From positions 6,739,362 through 6,803,361 of the forward strand of contig NC_134020.1 of assembly GCF_040712315.1 (NCBI RefSeq): 64,000 nucleotides of DNA, given 5' to 3'. Shown here one piece after another: positions 12,686-28,400 of the stretch. The translations under genes were made by a program, and so were the position numbers. The stretch's first letter is position 1. Every line of letters starts with the position of its first letter. The DNA comes from Castanea sativa. Taxonomy: Eukaryota > Streptophyta > Magnoliopsida > Fagales > Fagaceae. The notes below the pieces were generated by a model, which searched no databases, was not told the DNA's origin, and saw only the letters and a program-made list of their open reading frames with translations.

Positions 12686-15500
12686 TACTAAATGAAAATA
12701 GTTGAAGTGTTAATTTTCAAAAATCGATGATCGAAGAACCAGACATGAATAAGGTTCTGTCTAACGCTTGATAAAAATAACAATTTAGAGGAGGTTTGTG
12801 GTCCGACGATCCAGGCATACCAAGCTTTAGTTTCATACAAAATTAAAAGATTTGAATTGTTAATTTCCCATAAGTAAATGATCTGAGCACCAGACAAACT
12901 AAGGTTCTGTCTAACACTTGATAAAAATATCAATTTAGACGAGATATGTGGTCCGCGGATCCAAGCATACCAATTTTCAGTTTGATATTAATGAAAAGAA
13001 TTGAAGAGTTAATTTCCCCAAACTAGATGATCTGAGGACCATACATAAGTAAGGTTCTATCTAACACTTGATAAAAATATAAATTTAGACGAGGTATGTG
13101 GTCCGAGGATCCCGGCATACCAAGCTTTAGTTTAATACTAAATGAGAAGAATTAAAGTGTTAATTTCCCCAAAGTAGATGATCCGAGGACCAGGCATAAC
13201 TAAGACTCTATCTAACACTTGATAAAAATATCAATTTAGACGAGGTATGTGGACCGAGGATCCAGGCATACCAAGCTTCAGTTTGATACTAAATGAAAAG
13301 AATTGAAGTGTTAATTTCCCCAAAGTAGATGATACGAGGACTAGACATAACTAAGGTTCTGTCTAACACTTGATAAAAATATCAATTTAGACGAGGTATG
13401 TGGTCCGAGGATCCAGGCATACCAAGCTTTAATTTTATACTAAAGGAAAAGATTTGAAGTGTTAATTTCCCAAAGTAGATGATCCAAGGACCAGACAAAC
13501 TAAGGTTCTGTCTAACACTTGATAAAAATATCAATTTAGACGAGGTATGTGGTCCGAGGATCCAGGCATACCAAGCTTTAGTTTGATCCTAATTCAAAAG
13601 AACTGAAGTGTTTATTTCCCAAAGTGGATGATCCAACGACCAGGCATAACTAAGGTTCTGTCTAACACTTGATAAAAATAATAATTTAGGCGAGGTATGT
13701 GGTTTGAGGATCCAGGCAAACCTGGCTCCTGTTTGAAACTAAATGAAAAGAAGCGAAGTATTAATTTCCCCAAAGTAGAAGATATGAGGACCAGACATAA
13801 ATAAGGTTCTATCTAACACTTGATAAAAATATCAATTTAGACGAAGTATGTGGTCCGAGGATCCAGGCATACCAGGCTTCAGTTTGATACTAAATGAAAA
13901 GAATTGAAGTGTTAATTTCTCCAAAGTAGATGATACGAGGACCAGACATAACTAAGGTTCTGTCTAACACTTGATAAAAATATCAATTTAGACGAGGGGT
14001 GGGGTCCGAGGATCCAGGCATACCAAGCTTTAGTTTGATACTAAATGAAAAGATTTGAAGTGTTAATTTCCCAAAGTAGATGATCCAAGGACCAGACAAA
14101 CTAAGGTTCTGTCTAACACTTGATAAAAATATCAATTTAGACGAGGGGTGTGGTCCGAGGATCCAGGCATACCAAGCTTCAGTTTGATACTAAATTAAAA
14201 GAATTGAAGTGTTAATTTCCCCAAAGTAGATGATCCGAGAACCAGGCATAACTAAGGTTCTGTCTAACACTTGATAAAAATATCAATTTAGACGAGGTAT
14301 GTGGTCCGAGGATCCAGGCATACCAAGCTTCAGTTTGATACTAAATTAAAAGAATTGAAGTCTTAATTTCCCAAAAGTAGATGATCCGAGAACCAAACAA
14401 ACTAAGGTTTTGTCTAACACTTGATAAAAATATTAATTTAGACGAGGTATGTGGTCCGAGGATCCAGGCATACCAAGCTTTAGTTTGATACTAAATGAAA
14501 AGATTTGAAGTGTTAATTTCCCAAAGTAGATGATCCAAGGACTAGACATAGCTAAGGTTCTGTCTAACACTTCATAAAACTATTAATTTAGACGAGGTAT
14601 GTGGTCCGAGGATCCAGGCATACAATGCTTTAGTTTGATACTAAATAAAAAGATTTGAAGTGTTAAGTTCCCCACAGTAGATGATACGAGTACCAGACAA
14701 ACTAAGGTCCTGTCTAACACTTGATAAAAATATCAATTTAGACGAGGTATGTGGTCCGAGGATCTAGGCATACCAGGCTTTAGTTTGATACTGAATGAAA
14801 AGATTTGAAGTGTTAATTTCCCAAAGTAGAGGATCCATGGACAAGAAAAAGTTAGGTTCTATCTAACACTTGATAAAATTAACAATTTAGACAAAGCATG
14901 TGGTCCGAGGATCCACGCAGACCAGGCTTCAGTTTAATACTAAATGAAAAGAATTGAAGTGTTAATTTTTCCAAAGTAGATGATATGAGGACCAGACATA
15001 ACTAAAGTTTTGTCTAACACTTGATAAAAATATCAATTTAGACGAGGGGTGGGGTCCGAGGATTCAGGCATACCGAGCTTTAGTTTGATATTAAATGAAA
15101 AGATTTGCAGTGTTAATTTTTCCAAAGTATGTGATACGAGGACCAGACAAACTAATGTCCTGTCTAACACTTGATAAAAAGATCAATTTAGACGAGTTAT
15201 GTGGTACGAGGATCCAGGCATCCGAGCCTTTAGTTTGATACTAAATGAAAAGATTTGAAGTGTTAATTTCCCAAAGTAGATGATATGAGGACTAGACATA
15301 ACTAAGGTGTCTAACACTTGATAAAACTATTAATTTATACGAGGTATGTGGTCCGAGGATCCGGGCATACCAAGCTTTAGTTTGATACTAAATGAAATGA
15401 TTTGAAGTGTTAATTTCCCAAAGTAGATGATACGAGGACCAGACATAACTTAGGTTCTGTCTAACGGTTGCTAAAAATATTAATTTAGACGAGGGTGTGG
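12686..15500 (+). repeat. Mixed diverged and normal satellite monomers
   Basis: Register and orientation are unbroken, but several units carry many private substitutions (about 12,690-13,020, 13,560-13,800 and 14,870-15,500). One short monomer lies at about 15,300, where ggttctgtctaac is reduced to ggtgtctaac. Ordinary units lie between them, so divergence is patchy within the array. Confidence 0.85.
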
Positions 15501-17019
15501 TCCGAGGATCCAGGCATACCGAGCTTTAGTTTGATACTAAATGAAAAGATTTGAAGTGTTAATTTCCCAAAGTAGATGATCCAGGGACCAAACATAAATA
15601 AGGTTCTATCTAACACTTGATAAAAATATCAATTTAGACGAAGTATGTGGTCCGAGGATCCAGGCATACCAAGCTTAAGTTTGATACTAAATGAAAAGAT
15701 TTGAAGTGTTAATTTCCCCAAAGTAGATGATCCATGGACCAGACATAAATAAGGTTCTATCTAACACTTGATAAAAATATCAATTTAGACGAAGTATGTG
15801 GTCCGAGGATCCAGGCATACCAGGCTTCAGTTTGATACTAAATGAAAAGAATTGAAGTGTTAATTTCAACAAAGTAAATGATCCGAGGACCAGGCATAAC
15901 TAAGGTTCTGTCTAACACTTGATAAAAATATCAATTTAGACGAGGTATGTGGTCCGAGGATCCAGGCATACCAAGCATTAGTTTGATACTAAATGAAAAG
16001 ATTTGAAGTGTTAATTTCCCAAAGTAGACGATACGAGGACCAGACATAACTAAGGTTTTGTCTAACACTTGATAAAAATATCAATTTAGACGAAGAATGT
16101 GGTCCGAGGATCCAGGCTTACCAAGCATTAGTTTGATACTAAATGAAAAGATTTGAAGTGTTAATTTCCCAAAGTAGATGATACGAGGACCAGACATAAC
16201 TAAGGTTCGTTATGACACATGATAAAAATATCAATTTAGACGAGGTATGTGGTCCGAGGATCCAGGCATACCAAGCTTTAGTTTGATACTAAATGGAAGG
16301 ATTTGAAGTGTTTATTTCCCAAAGTAGATGGTCCAAGGACCAGACATAACTAAGGTTCTGTCCAACACTTGATAAAAATAATAATTTAGGCGAGGTCTGT
16401 GGTTTAAGGATCCAGGCGTACCTGGCTTCAGTTTGATGCTAAATGAAAAGAATTGAAGTATTAATTTCCCCAAAGTAGATGATCTGAGGACCAGACATAA
16501 CTAAGGTTCTGTTTAACACTTAATAAAAATATAAATTTAGACGAGCTATGTGGTCTGAGGATCTAGGCAGACCAAGCTTCAGTTTGATACTAAATGAAAA
16601 GAATTGAAGTGTTAATTTCTCCAAAGTGGATGATACGAGAACCAGACATAACTAAGGTTCTGTCTAACACTTGATAAAAATATCAATTTAGACGAGGTAT
16701 GTGGTCCGAGGATCCAGGCATACCAAGCTTTAGTTTGATACTAAATGAAAAGATTTGAAGTGTTAATTTCCCCAAAGTAGATGATCTGAGGACCAGACAT
16801 AACTAAGGTTCTGTCTAACACTTGATAAAAATATCAATTTAGACGAGGTATGTGGTCCGAGGATCCAGGCATACCAAGCTTTAGTTTGATACTAAATGAA
16901 AAGATTTGAAGTGTTAATTTCCCAAAGTAGATGATACGAGGACCAGGCATAACTAAGGTTATGTCTAACACTTGATATAAATATCAATTTAGGCGAGGTA
17001 TGTGGTCCGAGGATCCAGG

Positions 17020-20000
17020 AATACGATGCTTTAGTTCCATACTAAATGAAAAGATTTGAAATGTTAGATTCGCAAAGAAGATGATCCAAGGACTAGACAA
17101 TCTATGGTTCTGTGTAACACTCGATAAAATTATCATTTTAGGCGAGGTATGTTGCTTGAGAATACAGGCATACCTGGCTTCAATTTGATACTAAATGAAA
17201 AGAATTTAATTGTTAATCTCAACAAAGTAGATTATCCAAGTACCACGCATAACCAAGGTTCTGTCTAACACTTGATAAAAATATCAATTTAGACGAGCTA
17301 TGTGGTCTGAGGATCCAGGCATACCAAGCTTCAGTTTGATACTAAATGAAAAGAATTGAAGTGTTAATTTCCCCAAAGTAGATGATCCGAGGACCAGACA
17401 TAACTAAGGTTCTGTCTAACACTTGATAAAAATATCAATTTAGACGAAGTATGTGGTCCGAGGATCCAGGCATAACAGGCTTCAGTTTGATACTAAATGA
17501 AAAGAATTGAAGTGTTAATTTCCCAAAGTAGATGATACGAGGACTAGACATGACTATGGTTCTGTCTAACGCATGATAAAAATATCAATTTAGACGAAGT
17601 GTGTGGTCCGAGGATCCAGGCATACCAGGGTTCAATTTGATACTAACTGAAAATATTTGAAGTGTTAATTTTCCAAAGTAGTTGATCCAAGGACCAGGCA
17701 TGACTAAGGTTCTGTTCAACACTTGATAAAAATATCAATTTAGACGAAGTATGTGGTCCAAGGATCGAGGCATACCTAGCTTTAGTTTGATACTAAATGA
17801 AAATAGTTGAAGTGTTAATTTCCCAAAGTCGATGATCGAAGGACCAGACATAACTAAGGTTCTGTCTAACACTTGATAAAAATATCAATTTAGGCGAAGT
17901 ATGTGGTCCGAGGATCCAGGCACACCAAATTTTAATTTGACAATAAATGAGAATAGTTGAAGTATTAATTTCCCCAAAGTAGCTGATCTGGGGACCAGAC
18001 ATAAATAAGGTTCTATCTATCACTTGATAAAAATATCAATTTAGACGAGCTATGTGGTCTGAGCATCCAGGCATACCAAGCTTCAGTTTGATACTAAATG
18101 AAAACAATTGAAGCGTTAATTTCCCCAAAGTAGATGATCCAAGGACCAGGCATAACTAAGGTTCTGTCTAACACTTGATAAAAATATCAATTTAGACGAG
18201 GTATGTGGTCCGAGCATCCAGGCATACCAAGCTTCAGTTTGATACTAAATTTTGAAGTGTTAATTTCCCAAAGTAGATGATCCAAGGACCAGGCATAACT
18301 AAGGTTCTGTCTAACACTTGATAAAAATAAAAATTTAGACGAGGTATGTGGTCCGAGGATCCAGGCATACCAAGCTTTAGTTTAATACTAAATGAAAAGA
18401 ATTGAAGTGTTAATTTCCCCAAAGTAGACGATCCGAGGAATAGACAAAAATACGGATGTATCTAATACTTGATAAAACTACCCATTTAGACGAGCTATGT
18501 GGTCTGAGGATCTAGGCATACCGAGCTTCCGTTTGACACTAAATGAAGAGAATTGAAGTGTTAATTTTCCAAAAATAGATGATCCAAGCACCAGCCATAA
18601 CTAAGGTTCTGTCTAACACTTGATTAAAATATCAATTTAGACAAGGTATGTGGTCCGAGGATCCAGGCATACCAAGCTTTTGTTTGATACTAAATGAAAA
18701 GATTTGAAGTGTTAATTTCCCATAAGTAGATGATTTGAGGACCAGACAAACTAAGGTTCTGTCTAACACTTGATAAAAATATCAATTTAGACGAGCTATG
18801 TGGTCTGAGGATCCAGGCAAACCAAGCTTCAGTTTGATACTAAATGAAAAGAATTGAAGTGTTAATTTCCCCAAAGTAGATGATCCAAGGACCGGGCATA
18901 ACTAAGGTTTTGTCTAACACTTGATAAAAATATCAATTTAGACGAGCTATGTGGTCTGGGGATCCAGGCATACCAAGCTTCAGTTTGATACTAAATTAAA
19001 AGAATTGAAGTGGTAATTTCCCCAAAGTAGATGATCCCCGGACCAAGCATAACTAAGGTTCTGTCTAAAACTTGTTGAAAATATCAATTTAGACGAGGTA
19101 TGCGGTCCGTAGATCCAGGCATACCAAGCTTCGGTTTGACACTAAATGAAAAATATTGAGGTATTACTTTCCCCAAAGTTGATGATCCGAGGACCAGCCA
19201 TAACTAAGGGTCAATCTAACACTTGATAAAAATATCAATTTAGACGAGCTATGTGGTCTGAGCATTTAGGCATACCAAACTTCAGTTTAAAACTAAATGT
19301 AAAGAATTTAATTATTAATTTAACATAAGTAGATGATCTGAGCACCAGACAAACTAAGGTTCTGTCTAACACTTGATAAAAATATTAATTTAGACGAGGT
19401 CTGTGGTCCGAGGATCCAGACATACCAGGCTTCAGTTTGACACTAAATGAGAAGAATTGAAGTATTAATTTCCCCAAAGTAGATGATACGAGGACTAGAC
19501 ATAGCTAAGGTTTTGTCTAACACTTGATAAAAATATCAATTTAGACGAGGTATGTGGTCCGACGATCTAGGCATATCAAGCTTTAGTTTGATACAAAACG
19601 AAAAGATTTGCAGTGTTAATTTCATCAAAGTAGATGATCCAAGGACCAGGCATAACTAAGGTTCTGTCTAAGACTTGATAAAAATATCAATTTAGACGAG
19701 CTATGTGGTCTGAGGATCCAGGCATACCAAGCTTTAGTTTGATACTAAATGAAAAGAATTGAAGTGTTAATTTCCCAAAGTAGATAATCCAAGGACCAGG
19801 CTTAACTAAGGTTCTGTCTAACACTTGATGAAAATATCAATTTAGACGCGTTATGCGGTCCGAAGATCCAGGCATACCAGTCTTCAGTTTGACACTAAAT
19901 GAAAAGAATTGAAGTATTAATTTCCCCAAAGTAGATGATCCAAGGACCAGGCATAACTAAGGTTCAGTCTAACACTTGATAAAAATATCATTTTAAAGGA

Positions 20001-23000
20001 GCTATGTGGTCTGAGCATCCAGGCATACCAAGCTTCATTTTGATACTAAATGAAAAGAATTGAAGTGTTAATTTCACATAAGTAGATGATCTGAGGACCA
20101 GACAAACTAAGGTTCTGTCTAACACTTGATAAAAATATTAATTTAGATGAGGTATGTGGTCCGAGGATCCAGGCATACCAAGCTTTAGTTTGATACTAAA
20201 TGAAAAGATTTGAAGTGTTAATTTCCCAAAGTAGATGATCTGAGGACCAGACATAAATAAGGTTCTATCTAACACTTGATAAAAATATCAATTTAGACGA
20301 GGGGTGGGGTCCGAGGATCCAGGCATACCAAGCTTTAGTTTGATATTAAATGAAATGATTTGAAGTGTTAATTTCCCAAAGTAGATGATCCAAGGACCAG
20401 ACAAACTAAGGTTCTGTCTAACACGTGGTAAAAATATCAATTTAGACGAGGTCTGTGGTCCGCGGATCCAGGCATACCAAGCTTCAGTTTCCTACAAAGT
20501 GAAAAGATTTGAAGTGTTAATTTCCCCAAAAAAGGTGATACGAGGACCAGACATAACTAAGGTTCTGTCTAATACTTTATAAAAATATTAATTTAGGCGA
20601 GGTATGTGGTTTGAGGATCCAGGCATACCTGGCTTCAGTTTGATACTAAATGAAAAGAATTGAAGTGTTAATTTCCCCAAAGTAGATGATCCGAGGACCA
20701 GGCATAACCAAGGTTCAATCTAACACTTGATAAAAATATCAATTTAGACGAGCTATGTGGTTTGAGCATCCAGGCATACCAAGCTTCATTTTGATACTAA
20801 ATGTAAAGAATTGAAATGTTAATTTCCCCAAAGAAGATGATCCATGGGCCAGACAAACAAAGGTTCTGTCTAACACTTAATAAAAATATTAATTTAGACG
20901 AGGTATGTGGTCCGAGGATCCGGGCACACCAATCTTTAGTTTGATTCTAAATGACAAGATTTGAGATGTTAATTTCCCTAAAGTAGGTGATACGAGGATT
21001 AGACATAACTAAGGTTTTGTCTAACACTTGATAAAAATATAAATTTAGACGAGGTATGTGGTCCGAGGATCCAGGCATACGAAGCTTTAGGTTGATACTA
21101 AATGAAGAGATTTGAAGTGTCAATTTCCTATAAGTGGATGCTATGGGGACCAGACAAACTAAGGTGCTGTCTAACACTTGATAAAAATATCAATTTAGAC
21201 GAGCAATGTGGTCTGAGGATCCAGGCATGCTAAGGTTTAGTTTGAAACTAAATAAATAGATTTGAAGTGTTAATTTCAAAAGTAGATGATCCAAGAACCT
21301 GACAAACTAAGATTTCGTCTAACATTTGAAAAAATATCAATTTAGACGAAGTGTGTGGTATGAGGATCTAGGCATACCAGGCTTCAGTTTGATACTAAAT
21401 GAAAAGAATTGAAGTGTTAATTTCCCCAAAGTAGATGATCATAGGAACAGCCATAAATAAGTTTCTTTCTAACACTTGATTAAAATATCAATTTAGTCTA
21501 TTTTTGTGGTCCGAGGATCCAGGCATACAAAGCTTTTGTTTGATAATAAAAGAAAAGATTTGAAGTGTTAATTTCACAAAGTAGATGATCTGAGGACCAG
21601 GCATAACTAAGGTTCTGTCTAACACTTGATAAAAATATCAATTTAGACGAGGTATGTGGTCCGAGGATCCAGGCATACCAAGCTTTAGTTTGATACTAAA
21701 TGAAAAGATTTGAAGTGTTAATTTCCCAAAGTAGATGATCCGAGGACCAGACATAACTAAGGTTCTGTCTAACACTTGATAAAAATATCAATTTAGACGA
21801 GCTATGTGGTCTGAGGATCCAGGGAAACCAAGCTTCAGTTTGATACTAAATGAAACGAATTGAGGTGTTAATTTCCCCAGTAGATGATCCGAGGACCAGG
21901 CATAACTAAGGTTCTATCTAACGCTTGATAAAAATATCAATTTAGACGAGGTATGTGGATTGAGAATCCAGGCATACCAAGCTTTAGTTTGATACTAAAT
22001 GAAAAGAATTGAAGTGCTAATTTCCCCAAATTAGATGACCCAAGGACCAAGTTTAACTAAGGTTATGTCTAACATTTGACAAAAATATCGATTTATACGA
22101 GGTATGCGGTATGAGGATTGAGGCATACCAAGCTTTAGTTTGATACAAAATGAAATGATTTGAAGTGTTAATTTCCCAAAAGTAGATGATCTGAGGACCA
22201 GACAAACTAAGGTTCTATCTAACGCTTGATAAAAATATCAATTTAGACGAGGTATGTGGACCGAGGATCCAGGCATACCAAGCTTTAGTTTGATACTAAA
22301 TGAAAAAAATTGAATTGTTAATTTCACCGAAGTAGATGATCAAAGGACCAGGCATAACTAAGGTTTTGTCTAACACTTGATAATAATATGAATTTAGACG
22401 AGGTATATGGTCCGAGAATCCAGGCATACCGAGCTTTAGCGTGATACTAAATGAAAAGATTTCAAGTTTTAATTTCCCAAAGTAGATGATCCGAGGACCG
22501 GGCATAACTAAGGTTCTGTCTAACACTTGATAAAAATATCAATTTAGGCGAGGCGTGTGGTCTGAGGATCCAGGCATACCAAGCTTTAGTTTGATACTAA
22601 ATGAAAAGATTTGAAGTGTTAATTTCCCAAAGTAAATGATCCAAGGACCGGGCATAACTAAGGTTCTGTCTAACACTTGATAAAAATATCAATTTAGACG
22701 AGCTGTGTGGTCTGAGGATCCAAGCAGACCAAGCTTCAGTTTGATACTAAATGAAAAGAATTGAAGTGTTAATTTCCCCAAAGTAGATGATCCGAGGACC
22801 AGGCATAACTAAGGTTATGTCTTACACTTGATAAAAATATCAATTTAGACGAGCTATGTGGTCTGAGGATCCAGGCATACCAAGCTTCAGTTTGATACTA
22901 AATGAAAATAGTTGAAGTGTTAATTTCTCCAAAGTTGATGATACGAGGACCAGACATAACTAAGGTTCCGTCTAACACTTGGTAAAAACATTAATTTAGA

Positions 23001-25460
23001 CGAGGTATGTGGTCCGAGGATCTACGCATACCAGGCTTTAGTTTGATACTGAATGAAAAGATTTGAAGTGTTAATTTCCCAAAGTAGAGGATCCGAGGAC
23101 CAGACATAACTAAGGTTCTGTCTTACACTTGAGAAAAATATCAATTTTGACGAGGTATGTGGTCCGAGGATCCAGGCATACCAAGCTTTAGTTTGATAAT
23201 AAATGAAAGGATTTGAAGTGTTCATTTCCCCAAAGTAGATGATCTGAGGACCAGACATAAATAAGGTTCTATCTAACACTTGATAAAAATATCAATTTAG
23301 ACGAAGTATGTGGTCCCAGGATCCAGGAATACCAGGCATCAGTTTGATACTAAATGAAAAGATTTGAAGTGTTAATTTCCCAAAGTAGATGATACGAGGA
23401 CCAGACATAACTAAGGTTCTTTCTAACACTTGATAAAAATATCAATTTAGACGAAGTGTGTGGTCCGAGGATCCAGGCATAACAGGCTTCAGTTTGATAC
23501 TAAATGAAAAGAATTGAAGGGTTAATTTCCCCAAAATAGATGATCCAAGGACCAAGCATAGATAAGGTTCTGTCTAACACTTGATGAAAATATCAGTTTA
23601 GACGAGGTATGTGGTCCGAGGATCCAGGCATACCAAGCTTTAGTTTGATACTAAATGAAAAGAATTGAAGTATTAATTTCCCCAAAGTAGATGATCCGAG
23701 GACCAAACATAGATAAGGTTCTGTCTAACACTTGATAAAAATACCAATTTAGACGAGGTATGTGGTCCGAGGATCCAGGCATACCAAGCTTTAGTTTGAT
23801 ACTAAATGAAAAGATTTGAAGTATTAATTTCCCCAAAGTAGATGATCCGAGGACCAAACATACATAAGGTTCTGTTTATCACTTGATAAAAATATCAATT
23901 TAGACGAGGTATGTGATCCGAGGATCCAGGCATACAAAGCTTTAGTTTGATACTAAATGAAAAGATTTGAAGCGTTAATTTCTTAAAGTAGATGATACGA
24001 GGATCGGACATAACTAAGGTTCTGTCTAACATTTGATAAAAATATCAATTTAGACGAGGTATGTGGTCCGAGGATCCAGGCATACCAAGCTTCAGTTTGA
24101 TACTAAATGAGAAGAATTAAAGTGTTAATTTCCCCAAAGTAGATGATCCGAGGACCAGGCATAACTAAGACTCTATATAACACTTGATAAAAATATCAAT
24201 TTAGACGAGGTATATGGACCGAGGATTCAGTCATACCAAGCTTCAGTCTGATACTAAATGAAAAGAATTGACGTCTTAATTTCCCCAAAGTAGATGATAC
24301 GAGGACTAGACATAACTAAGGTTCTGTCTAACACTTGATAAAAATATCAACTTAAACGAGCTATGTGGTCTGAGCATCCAGGCATACCAAGCTTCATTTT
24401 GATACTAAATGAAAAGAATTGACGTGTTAATTTCACATAAGTAGAGGATCCATGGACAAGACAAACAATGGTTCTGTCTAACACATGAGAAAAATATCAA
24501 TTTAGACGATGGGCGTGGTCCGAGGATACAGGCATACTAGGCTTCAGTTTGATACTAAATGAAAAGAATTGAAGTGTTAATTTCCCCAAAGTAGATGATC
24601 TATGGACCTGGCATAAGTAAGGTTCTGTCTAACACTTGACAAAAATATCAATTTAGATAAGGTGTGTGATCCGAGGATCCAGGCACCCAAAGCTTTAGAT
24701 TGATACTAAATGAAAAGATTTGAGGTGCTAATTTCCCAAAGTAGATGATCGATGGACAAGACAAACTAAGGTCCTGTCTAATACTTGATAAATATAACAA
24801 TTTAGACGAAGTATGTGGTCCGAGGATCCAGGCATACCAGGCTTCAGTTTGATACCAAATGAAAAGAATTGAGGTGTTAATTTTCCTAAATAAGATGATC
24901 CAAGGACTAGACATACTAAGGTTCTGTCTAATACTTGATAAAAATATCAATTTAGACGAGGTCCGTGGTCCGCGGATCCAGGCATACCAAGCTTCAGTTT
25001 CATACAAAATGAAAAGATTTGAAGTGTTAATTTCCCCAAAGAAGATGATACGAGTACCAGGCATAACTAAGGTTCTGCCTAACATTTGATAAAAATATAA
25101 ATTTAGAAGTAGTACATGGTCCGATGATTAAGGAATACCAAGCTTTAGTTTCATACAAAATGAAAAGATTTGAAGTTTTAATTTCCCATAAGTAAATGAT
25201 CTGAGGACAAAACAAACTAAGGTTCTGCCTAAAACTTGATAAAAATATTAATTTAGGCGAGGTATGTGGTTTGAGGATCCAGGCAAACCTAGTTTCAGTT
25301 TGATACTAAATGAAAAGAATTGAAGTATTAATTTTCCCAAAGTAGATGATCTGAGGACCAGACAGAAATAAGGTTCTATCTAACACTTGATAAAAATATC
25401 AATTTAGACAAGCTATTTGTTCTGAGGATCTAAGTGAAGCAAGCTTTTTTTTCATATGAA
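17020..25460 (+). repeat. Most diverged portion of the satellite array
   Basis: This 8.4-kb stretch holds the highest density of atypical monomers, for example near 17,020-17,250, 18,420-18,560, 19,020-19,330, 20,810-21,500, 22,020-22,130 and 25,030-25,460. Interleaved typical monomers show the array is continuous. A 7-base deletion at about 18,250 (actaaattttgaag) removes gaaaaga. No foreign insertion is visible. Older, less homogenised satellite is the simplest reading. Confidence 0.85.
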
Positions 25461-28400
25461 ATGAAAAGAACTTAAGTGTTAATTTCCCCAAATTAGATGA
25501 TCCAAGGACCAGGCATAACTAAGGTTCTGTCTAACACTTGATAAAAATATCAATTTAGACGAGGTATGTGGTCCGAGGATCCAGGCATACCAAGCTTTAG
25601 TTTGATACTAAATGAAAAGAATTGAAGTGTTAATTTCCCCAAAGTAAATGATTCGAGGACCAGACATAACTAAGGTTCTGTCTAACACTTGATAAAAATA
25701 TCAATTTGGACGAGGTATGTGGTCCGAGGATCCAGGCATACCAAGCTTTAGTTTGATACTAAATGAAAATATTTGAAGTGTTAATTTCCCACAAGTAGAT
25801 GATATGAGGACTAGACAAACTAAGGTTCTATCTAACACTTCATAAAAATATCAATTTAGACGAGGTATGTGGGCCGAGCATCCAGGCATACCAAGCTTTA
25901 GTTTGACACTAAATGAAAAGAATTGAAGCGTTAATTTCTTAAAGTAGATGATCCAAGGACCAGACAAACTAAGCTTCTGTCTAACACTTGATAAAAATAT
26001 CAATTTAGACGAGGTATGTGGTCCGAGGATCCAGGCATACCAAGCTTTAGTTTGATACTAAATGAAAAGATTTGAAGTGTTAATTTCCCATAAGTAGATG
26101 ATCTGAGGACCAGACAAACTAAGGTTCTGTCTAACACTTGATAAAAATATTAATTTAGACGAGGTATGTGGTCCGAGCATCATGGCATACCAAGCTTTAG
26201 TTTGGTACTAAATGAAAAGAATTGAAGTATTAATTTCCCCAAAATAGATGATCCGAGTACCAAACATAGATAAGGTTCTGTCTAACACTTGATAAAAATA
26301 TCAATTTAGACGAGCTATGTGGTCTGAGGATCTAGGCAAAGCAAGCTTCAGTTTGATACTAAATGAAAAGAATTGAAGTGTTAATTTCCCCAATGTAGAT
26401 GATCCGAGGACCAGGCATAACTAAGGTTCTGTCTAACACTTGATAAAAATATCAATTTAGACGAGGTATGTGGTCCGAGGATCCAGGCATACCAAGCTTT
26501 AGTTTGATACTAAATGAAAAGATTTGAAGTGTTAATTTCCCAAAGTAGATGATCCAAGGACCAGACAAACTAAGGTTCTGTCTAACACTTGATAAAAATA
26601 TCAATTTAGACGAGGTATGTGGTCCGAGGATCCAGGCATACCAAGCTTTAGTTTGATACTAAATGAAAAGATTTGAAGTGTTAATTTCCCAAAGTAGATG
26701 ATCCGAGGACCAGACATAAATAAGGATCTATCTAACACTTGATAAAAATATCAATTTAGACGAGGTATGTGGTCCGAGGATCCAGGCATACCAAGCTTTA
26801 GTTTGATACTAAATGAAAAGATTTGAAGTGTTAATTTCCCCAAAGTAGATGATCCAAGGACCAGACATAACTAAGGTTCTGTCTAACACTTGATAAAAAT
26901 ATCAATTTAGACGAGGTATGTGGTCCGAGGATCCGGGCATACCAAGCTTTAGTTTGATACTAAATGAAATGATTTGAAGTGTTAATTTCCCCAAAGTAGA
27001 TGATCCGAGGACCAGACAAACTAAGGTTCTGTCTAACACTTGATAAAAATATGAATTTAGACGAGGTATGTGGTCCGAGGATCCAGGCATACCAAGCTTT
27101 AGTTTGATACTAAATGAAAAGAATTGAAGTGTTAATTTCCCCATCGTAGATGATCCGAGGACCAGACAAACTAAGGTTCTATCTAACACTTGATAAAAAT
27201 ATCAATTTAGACGAGGTATGTGGTCCGAGGATCCAGGCATACCAGGCTTCAGTTTGATACTAAATGAAAAGAATTGAAGTGTTAATTTCCCCAAAGTAGA
27301 TGATCCGAGGACCAGACATAACTAAGGTTCTGTCTAACACTTGATAAAACTATCAATTTAGACAAGGTATGTGGTCCGAGCTTCCAGGCATACCAAGCTT
27401 TTGTTTGATACTAAATGAAAAGATTTGAAGTGTTAATATCCCATAAGTAGATGATTTGAGGACCAGACAAACTAAGGTTCTGTCTATCACTTGATAAAAA
27501 TATCAATTTAGACGAGGTATGTGATCCAAGGATCCAGGCATACAAAGCTTTAGTTTGACACTAAATGAAAAGATTTGAAGCGTTAATTTCTTAAAGTAGA
27601 TGATCCAAGGACAGGGCATAACTAAGGTTCTATCTAACACTTGATGACAATAAAAATTTAGACGAGGTATGTGGGCTGAGGATCCAGGCACATCAAGCTT
27701 TAGTTTGATACTAAATGAAAAGTTTTGAAGTGTTAATTTCCCATAAGTAGATGATCTGAGGACCAGAAAAACTAAGGTTCTGTCTAACACTTGATAAAAA
27801 TACTAATTTAGGCGAGGTATATGGTTCGAGGATCTAGGCATACCAGGCTTCAGTTTGACACTAAATGAGAAGAATTGAAGTGTTAATTTCCCCAAAGTAG
27901 ATGATCCGAGGACCAGACATAAATAAGGTTCTATCTAACACTTGATAAAAATATCAATTTAGACGAGCTATGTGGTCTGAGCATCCAGGCATACCAAGCT
28001 TCAGTTTGATACTAAATGAAAACAATTGAAGTGTTAATTTCCCCAAACTAGATGATCAAAGGACCAGGCATAACTAAGATTCTGTCTAACACTTGATAAA
28101 AATATCTATTTAGATGAGGTATGTGGTCCGAGGATCCAGGCATACCAAGCTTTAGTTTGATACTAAATAAAAAGATTTGAAGTGTTAATTTCCCAAAGTA
28201 GATGATCCAAGGACCAGACAAACTAAGGTTCTGTCTAACACTTGATAAAAATATCAATTTAGACGAGCTATGTGGTCCGAGGATCCAGGCATACCAAGCT
28301 TCAGTTTGATACTAAATGAAAAGAATTGAAGTGTTAATTTCCCAAAGTAGATGATCCGAGGACCAGGCATAACTAAGGTTCAATCTAACACTTGATAAAA

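Noticed and set aside
20385..25089. Plus-strand reading frames at 20,385-20,582 and 24,859-25,089
   Set aside because: They are the same satellite repeat on the other strand, open only because of local point changes.
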